Part shown: piece after piece, positions 32,749 through 37,967 of the stretch
How positions within the stretch are numbered: position 1 is the stretch's first letter
Layout: each line of letters begins with the position of its first letter
Origin: an uncultured Lentisphaerota bacterium
GTDB lineage: Bacteria; Verrucomicrobiota; Kiritimatiellia; RFP12; UBA1067
NCBI GenBank assembly: GCA_900320855.1
Contig: ONTV01000019.1
Span: 1 to 37,967, forward strand
DNA length: 37,967 bases
Reading direction: 5' to 3'
Translations under genes and position numbers: made by a program
Notes under the pieces: generated by a model
Seen by the model: the letters and a program-made list of their open reading frames with translations, nothing else
The model's database searches: none
What the model was told of the DNA's origin: nothing

Positions 32749-35700
32749 CTTTCTTCACTTCCTCGAATTCGCGGCGCTCGAACTCGGAGAGTTCGCCAAT
32801 GCGCGACTGGACCTTGCGGATCGTCACCTTCGCGTGCTGCTTGTCGCCGGCCTTCAGCTGGACGCGCGCGAGCGAGACGAGCATGCGGACGTCGGCCTCG
32901 CGCCCGTTCTTGCCCTTCGAGAGCTCGCACGCCTTGCGGATGCACGACTCGGCCTCGGCGAAGTCGCGGTTCTGGTCCATCAGGATCGAGCCCAGCGTCT
33001 CCCAGGCGACGTACAGCCCCGGCGCGGCGGCGACGGCCTTGCGCGCGAACGTCTCGGCCTCCGCAAGCCGATCCGTCCGGCGCAGGACTTCCGCCAGGTC
33101 GTTCAGCGCGAGCGCGACCGGCTGCGGCGCGTTCGCGGCCTTGCGCAGGAACGTCTCCGCCTCGGCGATCTTGTCGCGTCCGAGCGCGAGCGAACCCATG
33201 ACGTAGTTCGCGAGCGGCGCGTGGCGGTTCCGCCGCAGCACTTCGCGCGCGTGCTGCTCGGCGTTCTCCTTGTCGTCGAGCGAGATGTCGAGCCCAAGGA
33301 CAAGATCCTGCGTCGCGGCGATGTCGGGACGCGCCTTTGCGGCGGCGGCGAAGGCGTCGCGCGCGGCCTTCTGGCCCGCCTCGCCCTTCTTGAGGAGCGC
33401 AAAGCCCTTCGTCGTCTGCACGTGGTAGTCGTTGGCGTCCTTCGCCTGCTTCTCCATCGCCGGCAAAATCGCGTCGTTGAGCTTCTTCTCCAGCGCGGCC
33501 TTCTCCTTCGGGTCCTTCGCCGCATCGATCTGCTGCATCGTCACGGCCGCGAGGAGCGACCACGCCTGCAGGCTCTTGCCGTCCTTGTCGAGGGCCTTCT
33601 GCACCTGCACCGCCGCCGCCGGGAGGTCGCCCTTCATCATCGCGACCATCGCGCGCTCGAGGTCTGCGCGCGGGCCGTCGCCCGCGAGCGCCGCCGCGCG
33701 CTCCAGGTAGTCGAGCGCCTTCGCGCTGTTCCCGTCCATCAGCTCCAGCCGCATGAGGCCGAGGAGCGCGTCATGGTCGCGCTCATTCTTCGCGAGGACG
33801 TCCTCGTAAATCCGGCGCGACTTCTTCTGGTCGTTCTCGTTCGCGTAGAGCGCGGCCATCATGTTGAGGAGCGACGACCGCTTCTCCGTCGGCACGAAGT
33901 CGATCGCGCGGCGAATCTGCGAGAGCGCGTCGCCGGGACGCCCCGAGCGCGCCCAGGCGTGGCCGAGGCGGACGAATACATCGGGGTTGCGGATGTAGCC
34001 GTAGTAGGTGCCGAGGCGCCAGAGGACGTAGCGGCGCTTCGCGTCGTCCACGGCCGACTTGAGGATGCGCTCAAGCTCGCGCTGCTTCGCGACGGCCGCC
34101 GGATGCTTCGTGCCGATCATCGCGACCTCGTTGAAGACGGCGCAGATGTTGTCGCGGTCGATTTCGCCGAGGACGAGTTCGTACATCTTCCAGGCGTCGT
34201 CGTCGCGGTGCTTGTCCTGCAGCCAGACGCCACGGTTGTTCGCGACGAAGCCGAGGTGGCGGCGGAGCGCCAGGCGCAGGCGATCGACGGGGTTCGCCAC
34301 CTTGCCGGCATGGTAGCTGCCCCAGCCCTTCGGCGCCTCAAGAATCGTGTCGAACGCCTTCCACGCCGACCAGTCCGGGACGCGCGACTCGTCCGCGCCG
34401 AAGAACAGGAACTCCGGGACGGGCAAGAGGTTCGCCGCGAACCAGAGGTCGGGCGCCCCCCAGATCGCGACGGACTTCGCGACGGACGGATCGGCGGCGA
34501 ACCAGTCCTGGAGGAACGGCAGGACGCCCAGCGTGAGCGTGACGCGCAGCTCGGCGTTCTTCGCGCCGCCGACGCCCTCCTTCTCGACGAGTTCGCCGAG
34601 GCGCGCCAGGTAGCCCTTGTCCGTGTCACGCACGAGCGAGACGAGATGGAGCGGACGCCCCGCCTCGGCCGCGACGAGCCGCAGGTGGTCGTCGAGCACG
34701 CCGTCCGTGACGAGCCACGTGCGGTCGCCGAGGTCTGCGATCACCTTGCGCGCAACGGCATCCGCAAACGCGCCACGGTCGCCGTCGAACGCAAAGAGGT
34801 TCCAGAGGCACGAGACGACGAGGACGAACGCGAGGACGCCGCCCGCGACGAGCGCGACGACGGCGCGGCGGCGCTGCCACCAGAATGCGACGAGGTAGCC
34901 CGCGACGCACGCCGCGAACGCGCTGGAGGCGACGGGAAGGATGCCGTAGGGCTCCATCAGCGCGGACGGCGACAGCGGCGTCGCGACCGCGAGGATCGCC
35001 ACGAACGTGAGGGCCGCGTGGAAGAGCCACTGCACGAGCCCCGGCTTCTCGTCAAACGCCTTCGCGATCGAGAAGAGCGCCGCCGCGAACGGCAGCGTCG
35101 CGAAGATCGCGACGAAGAGCCAGCCCGGCGTCTTGCACCACGCCTTCGCCTCGCGCGCCAGCGCGCCGAGGTGGTCCGAGAGGTCAAGGCCGAACCAGCC
35201 GACGGACAGGAGCGCCGTCGCCAGCCCGACGAACAGGAAGAGGAAAAGCGCGAGATACGGCTTGCGGCCTTGCCGGAGCGCCGCGCAGACAAGCGCCGCC
35301 AGGTGAAGCGGCAGGAACGCGAGGACAAGCGCCGAATCGCAGAACGCGAGGCCGCAGAGGACGCCCATGAGCGGCGCAAGCCCCCAGACGGCGCCCTTCC
35401 GGGCGGAGAAGAACGGCACGGCGGCGAGGAGCGTCAGCAGCGCCCAGGCGAAGTCGAAGAGGCGCGGCTCTAGATGCGTCGCCGCGCTCCGCACGGACGG
35501 CGTCAGCAGGAAGACGACGGCAGCGACCACGCCCGCGAGACGCGCGAGCGCGCCCTTCTGCGGCGGGGCCTCGTCCGACCGGATGCGCGCGGCGACGAAC
35601 GCCGAGACGAGCGCGAAGAGGGCCGCGACGGCGACGGCGCCGCAGACGGGCGCGACCGCGTTCCCGCCGCCGAAGAGCTTCGCGAACGCCGCGAAGAGCG

Positions 35701-35848
35701 GATACTCGCACGCGCCGACGTCCAGCCCCCGCCAGAGGGCCATCAGCCGCGCGCTGTCGCCCGGATAGGCGTATCCCGCAAGCGAGGCAAAGTAAAGGAC
35801 GGCCGCGACGATGCCGAGGCCAACGGCGACAAGAGCGTTCTGCTTCAT
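32738..35848 (-). CDS. DUF2723 membrane protein with TPR domain
   Basis: 1,036 residues. The N-terminal ~400 residues hold about ten membrane segments and begin with the DUF2723 pattern (YPGDSARLMALWRGLDVGAC, EYPLFAAFAKLFGGG), a GT-C-type glycosyltransferase-like fold; residues ~600-1030 are tetratricopeptide repeats (ALSQIRRAIDFVPTEKRSSL, ALDYLERAAALAGDGP, AEAETFARKAVAAAPGLY). In related proteins the family is thought to transfer sugars or organise membrane complexes; the actual substrate is unknown. Promoter: TGCTATACT on the minus strand with TATACT at 35879-35884; Shine-Dalgarno AAGGAAGG at 35861-35868, 12 bases from the ATG. Head of the operon with the aromatic-repeat gene and moxR. Confidence 0.85.
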   Translation of the reverse strand: MKQNALVAVGLGIVAAVLYFASLAGYAYPGDSARLMALWRGLDVGACEYPLFAAFAKLFGGGNAVAPVCGAVAVAALFALVSAFVAARIRSDEAPPQKGALARLAGVVAAVVFLLTPSVRSAATHLEPRLFDFAWALLTLLAAVPFFSARKGAVWGLAPLMGVLCGLAFCDSALVLAFLPLHLAALVCAALRQGRKPYLALFLFLFVGLATALLSVGWFGLDLSDHLGALAREAKAWCKTPGWLFVAIFATLPFAAALFSIAKAFDEKPGLVQWLFHAALTFVAILAVATPLSPSALMEPYGILPVASSAFAACVAGYLVAFWWQRRRAVVALVAGGVLAFVLVVSCLWNLFAFDGDRGAFADAVARKVIADLGDRTWLVTDGVLDDHLRLVAAEAGRPLHLVSLVRDTDKGYLARLGELVEKEGVGGAKNAELRVTLTLGVLPFLQDWFAADPSVAKSVAIWGAPDLWFAANLLPVPEFLFFGADESRVPDWSAWKAFDTILEAPKGWGSYHAGKVANPVDRLRLALRRHLGFVANNRGVWLQDKHRDDDAWKMYELVLGEIDRDNICAVFNEVAMIGTKHPAAVAKQRELERILKSAVDDAKRRYVLWRLGTYYGYIRNPDVFVRLGHAWARSGRPGDALSQIRRAIDFVPTEKRSSLLNMMAALYANENDQKKSRRIYEDVLAKNERDHDALLGLMRLELMDGNSAKALDYLERAAALAGDGPRADLERAMVAMMKGDLPAAAVQVQKALDKDGKSLQAWSLLAAVTMQQIDAAKDPKEKAALEKKLNDAILPAMEKQAKDANDYHVQTTKGFALLKKGEAGQKAARDAFAAAAKARPDIAATQDLVLGLDISLDDKENAEQHAREVLRRNRHAPLANYVMGSLALGRDKIAEAETFLRKAANAPQPVALALNDLAEVLRRTDRLAEAETFARKAVAAAPGLYVAWETLGSILMDQNRDFAEAESCIRKACELSKGKNGREADVRMLVSLARVQLKAGDKQHAKVTIRKVQSRIGELSEFERREFEEVKKGVR

Positions 35849-35878
35849 AGCGAATGAGTTCCTTCCTTAAGTGACGAT

Positions 35879-35884
35879 AGTATA
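35879..35884 (-). promoter_or_regulatory. -10 box (TATACT) of the DUF2723-TPR operon
   Basis: Minus strand AACTGCTATACTATCG with a TGC extended element; about 30 bases upstream of the ATG at 35848. Confidence 0.55.
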
Positions 35885-35908
35885 GCAGTTTTCGGGCGCA
35901 CCCGCACG

Positions 35909-36946
35909 TCACCGCGTCCGAAGCGACTTCTTGACGAGCGCGAGCAGCGCCTTGCGCTCGTCAACCGAGAAGGCGGCGATCCGGTCTGCCCACTCGCGCT
36001 CGAACGCGCTCGTCTCGGAGCCAAACGCCAGGAAATGCGCCTTCAGCGCCTTCTTCGCCGCGTACAGGTACTGGCGGACCTCCGGGTTGAGCTCGTCCAT
36101 CACCAGCGCATTCTCGGCCGCGAGCGCCGGGAAACGCGGCGAGACGAGGTAGGCCGTGAAGCTGTGGCCCTCGCCCGCACGGACGCCCGACGGCTGCTCA
36201 TGGAGCTGGAAGCCATCCGTCCCCGCGAAGACGAGGCGCCCGGAGCCGACGAACCGGCGCTTCCACTCGATGACCTCCAGCTTGGCCTCGGCACCGCTCG
36301 GCAGCGTCAGCGCGTAGTCGGTCACCTGCTTCTGCACGATGACCGGCGTCACGGGAAGACCGTTGAAGTAGATCCGCACGTTCGGATAGCTCTTGAGGTA
36401 GAGCGCGAACTTCGCCGCCAGGTTCTGGACGGTCTCGGCCGCGTCCAGGAGCGAATCGACCGTCGCGCGCACGTTCGTGACGTAGACCTCCGTCCCCGTC
36501 GCGAAGCCCGCCGGCGCATCCTCCAGATCGAAGACGCCGGGACGCTCCGCCGCGCCGGAAAGCCGATAGGAGAGCAGCTCCTCGCCGACGCGCACCGTCG
36601 TGCGCCACTCGACGTTCTGCCCCAGCGCGAACGCCTTGAACCGTCCGCGCCCCTGCCGCCCGTGCAGCCGCCGCCCGCCGGTCGGCGTCCCCTTCCCCGC
36701 GCGCTTCCAGCTGCCGCCGAGGTTCCCGAACGTCTGGTCGGCGCGCAGGACGTCGATGCCCGTGCCGTCGTCCGAAACGCGCACGGCCTCGACCGCGCCC
36801 AGCGGATTCGTGACAAGATCGACCTTGACCTCCCGCGCGTCTGCATCCAGCGCATTCCAGACAAGCTCCTCAATCGCCGCAAGCGGCGTGCCCTTGAAAA
36901 GCGACGCGATGTGGTCGGCCTGGGCCTGAACGTAGATTTGTTTCAT
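35909..36946 (-). CDS. Short GHKL (HSP90/MutL-type) ATPase
   Basis: 345 residues. Seen: Bergerat-fold N box IEELVWNALDADAREVKVDL, G1 box VSDDGTGIDVL, and G2-type LHGRQGRGRFKAFALG near residue 105. Beyond residue 200 it has an extra alpha/beta part (VRIYFNGLPVTPVIVQKQV, SFTAYLVSPRFPALAAENAL). Proteins with this N-terminus that I know are often longer (600 residues or more), so this may lack a C-terminal half, though the stop is clean and the C-terminus (LLALVKKSLRTR) looks like an ordinary end. It lies 49 bases after xseB, with a purine-rich repeat in the gap. The role is unknown; repair or stress response are guesses. Confidence 0.75.
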   Translation of the reverse strand: MKQIYVQAQADHIASLFKGTPLAAIEELVWNALDADAREVKVDLVTNPLGAVEAVRVSDDGTGIDVLRADQTFGNLGGSWKRAGKGTPTGGRRLHGRQGRGRFKAFALGQNVEWRTTVRVGEELLSYRLSGAAERPGVFDLEDAPAGFATGTEVYVTNVRATVDSLLDAAETVQNLAAKFALYLKSYPNVRIYFNGLPVTPVIVQKQVTDYALTLPSGAEAKLEVIEWKRRFVGSGRLVFAGTDGFQLHEQPSGVRAGEGHSFTAYLVSPRFPALAAENALVMDELNPEVRQYLYAAKKALKAHFLAFGSETSAFEREWADRIAAFSVDERKALLALVKKSLRTR

Positions 36947-36990
36947 GGGAAGGTGGGGAAGTGGAAGGTGGGAAAGTGGGGAAGTGGAAT
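36947..36990 (+). repeat. AAGTGGGG purine-rich repeat between xseB and the GHKL ATPase
   Basis: GGGAAGGTGGGGAAGTGGAA, then GGTGGGAAAGTGGGGAAGTGG: five to six imperfect 6-9-base units in a 49-base gap. Composition resembles the intragenic tracts, but here the purine strand is the non-coding one. The unit length is irregular. Confidence 0.6.
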
Positions 36991-36995
36991 GGCGA

Positions 36996-37196
36996 TTAGG
37001 GGGGGAGCGGCGTACAAGCCCCCGCCTTCGTGACCTTCTCGATGCGAAGGCGGACGGACTCGAGGTCCTTCTGACAGGTCGCGACGAGCGCGCGCCCGTC
37101 CTCGAACGCCTTGATCATGGCGTCGAGGTCGAGCGCACCGGACTCCATCTTCGCGACGAGCCCCTCGAGCTTCTTGAGGTTGTCTTCAAACGCCAT
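36996..37196 (-). CDS. xseB: Exonuclease VII small subunit
   Basis: 66 residues (MAFEDNLKKLEGLVAKMESG, ALDLDAMIKAFEDGRALVAT), a helical hairpin matching XseB, which joins the XseA large subunit in a single-strand DNA exonuclease. The ATG at 37196 lies 4 bases after the adk stop (37201); a longer frame upstream would overlap adk and has no family match. xseA is not in the window. Confidence 0.9.
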   Translation of the reverse strand: MAFEDNLKKLEGLVAKMESGALDLDAMIKAFEDGRALVATCQKDLESVRLRIEKVTKAGACTPLPP

Positions 37197-37200
37197 GGCG

Positions 37201-37833
37201 TCACATCGCCGCGAGGAACGCCTGCGCGTTGGTCGCGAGATCCCGGTTGCCGTCAATCTTGCGCAGAAGCCCCTTCTGCTCGTAGAACGCGATCAGCGGC
37301 TCGGTCTCGCGATGATAGACGACGAGGCGGTCCTTCACGGTGTCGGGATTGTCATCCTTGCGGGTGACGAGCGCCGTGCCGCAGTGGTCGCAGATGCCCT
37401 CGACCTTCGGAGGCAGCGCCTTCACATGGTAGCCGGCCTTGCACTTCGGGCATGTGCGGCGGCCCGCGATGCGGTCCTGGATGATCGTGTCCGGTACGTC
37501 CACGAGGACGACGGACTTGATCGGCGCGCCCGTCTTCTCGAGGATCTCGGCCTGCGCGACGTTGCGCGGGAAGCCGTCCAGCAGCATCGTGACGTCGCCC
37601 GTCGTCTCGGCGATGACGTCCTGGATCATCTGCGCGATGAGCGCATCGGGCACAAGCGCGCCCTTTTCCATGTAGCCCTTCGCCTCGACGCCGGCCGGCG
37701 TCCCCTTCGCGACGGCGCCGCGCAGGAGATCGCCCGAGGAGACATGCTTCAGATGCGCGTTTTCGCTCGCGAGACGCCCCGCGATCGTACCCTTCCCCGA
37801 ACCCGGGGCACCCAGCAGAATGACGATGTTCAT
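37201..37833 (-). CDS. adk: Adenylate kinase with zinc-type lid
   Basis: Catalyses ATP + AMP = 2 ADP; 210 residues. The ATG at 37833 starts MNIVILLGAPGSGKGTIAGR (P-loop residues 8-15). Seen: HVSSGDLLRGAV, DGFPRNVAQAEIL, and a lid with four cysteines (RRTCPKCKAGYH, GICDHCGTALVTRKDDN), which binds zinc in the long-lid class. A longer N-terminus is open to 37926 but is not expected, since the promoter lies inside it. TATAAT at 37843-37848 is 9 bases before the ATG, so the mRNA is almost leaderless. Confidence 0.97.
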   Translation of the reverse strand: MNIVILLGAPGSGKGTIAGRLASENAHLKHVSSGDLLRGAVAKGTPAGVEAKGYMEKGALVPDALIAQMIQDVIAETTGDVTMLLDGFPRNVAQAEILEKTGAPIKSVVLVDVPDTIIQDRIAGRRTCPKCKAGYHVKALPPKVEGICDHCGTALVTRKDDNPDTVKDRLVVYHRETEPLIAFYEQKGLLRKIDGNRDLATNAQAFLAAM

Positions 37834-37842
37834 AGTGGGCGT

Positions 37843-37848
37843 ATTATA
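37843..37848 (-). promoter_or_regulatory. Extended -10 promoter of adk
   Basis: Minus strand TTTTTGGTATAATACGCCC, nine bases, ATG. It has the same TTTTGGTATAATACGC core as the UvrD promoter 35 kb away. Confidence 0.7.
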
Positions 37849-37944
37849 CCAAAAACGCCCCCATCCGCGCCGCCCGGTCACAAACAAGGCATTTGTAATC
37901 CGTGCACCTTCTTCTCCCGCCTCCAACTCCCGCCTTACTTTTGG

Positions 37945-37950
37945 TATTAT
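37945..37950 (+). promoter_or_regulatory. -10 box (TATTAT) of the gene starting at 37957
   Basis: TTTTGGTATTATGTCCGC then ATG; six bases separate the box from the start codon, the leaderless arrangement again, divergent from adk. Confidence 0.6.
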
Positions 37951-37956
37951 GTCCGC

Positions 37957-37967
37957 ATGGAAACCGA
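37957..37967 (+). CDS. Start of a truncated plus-strand gene
   Basis: Only ATGGAAACCGA (Met-Glu-Thr) is visible before the window ends. The call rests on the TTTTGGTATTAT promoter directly in front. The product cannot be named. Confidence 0.45.

Noticed and set aside
37834-37926. 31-residue N-terminal extension of adenylate kinase
   Set aside because: The extension spans the TATAAT box and the family begins directly at MNIVILLGAPGSGKG.

Overview
The window is one contiguous, GC-rich (roughly two thirds G+C by eye) bacterial chromosome segment. The mix of a lipid-modifying/exported GH2 beta-galactosidase, a planctomycete-like CdsA variant, a 2,760-residue exported LamG-type protein, a DUF2723-TPR protein and a MoxR/DUF58 locus suggests the PVC superphylum, most likely Kiritimatiellota or a relative from a gut or anoxic habitat. 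This placement is inference; there is no rRNA or marker tree to confirm it.

Layout. 1-13 kb holds housekeeping genes on both strands: a UvrD/PcrA helicase (minus, cut by the window edge), a short CdsA-like protein (plus), an exported beta-galactosidase and homoserine dehydrogenase (minus), an SLC12-like cation-chloride cotransporter and Mfd (plus), then a tRNA-Thr(UGU) with an unusual long variable arm (minus). From 13 to 37.8 kb everything reads on the minus strand. In order of transcription: adk, xseB, a short GHKL ATPase, a DUF2723-TPR membrane protein, an aromatic-repeat protein, moxR, an NgoMIV-type restriction-modification unit with a DpnD-like small protein, an unrecognised 564-residue protein, a DUF58 protein fused in frame to an exported protein, an exported phage-tail-collar protein, a giant exported protein, and a DNA polymerase III delta-prime subunit. 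A further plus-strand gene begins at the very end of the window.

Most notable. (1) The exported trio at 25.0-13.9 kb. The giant protein's last ~550 residues follow the layout of the C-terminus of insecticidal Tc-toxin A subunits (long helices around a hydrophobic loop, then a beta domain), preceded by LamG-like domains and a Sec signal; it is encoded right after an exported collar-domain protein and an exported beta-rich protein. (2) Heptanucleotide minisatellites (GGAGMAA and relatives, several ending in GTGCG) are inserted in frame inside protein genes: four GGAGMAA tracts plus one GGACAGA tract in mfd, others in lacZ, the aromatic-repeat gene and probably DUF58. Because seven is not a multiple of three, copy-number change would shift the frame. 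(3) Several genes have a TATAAT box 6-9 bases before the ATG, within a repeated TTTTGGTATAATACGC context, implying leaderless transcripts. (4) The restriction-modification unit, with its own promoter, lies between moxR and the DUF58 gene, which normally sit together.
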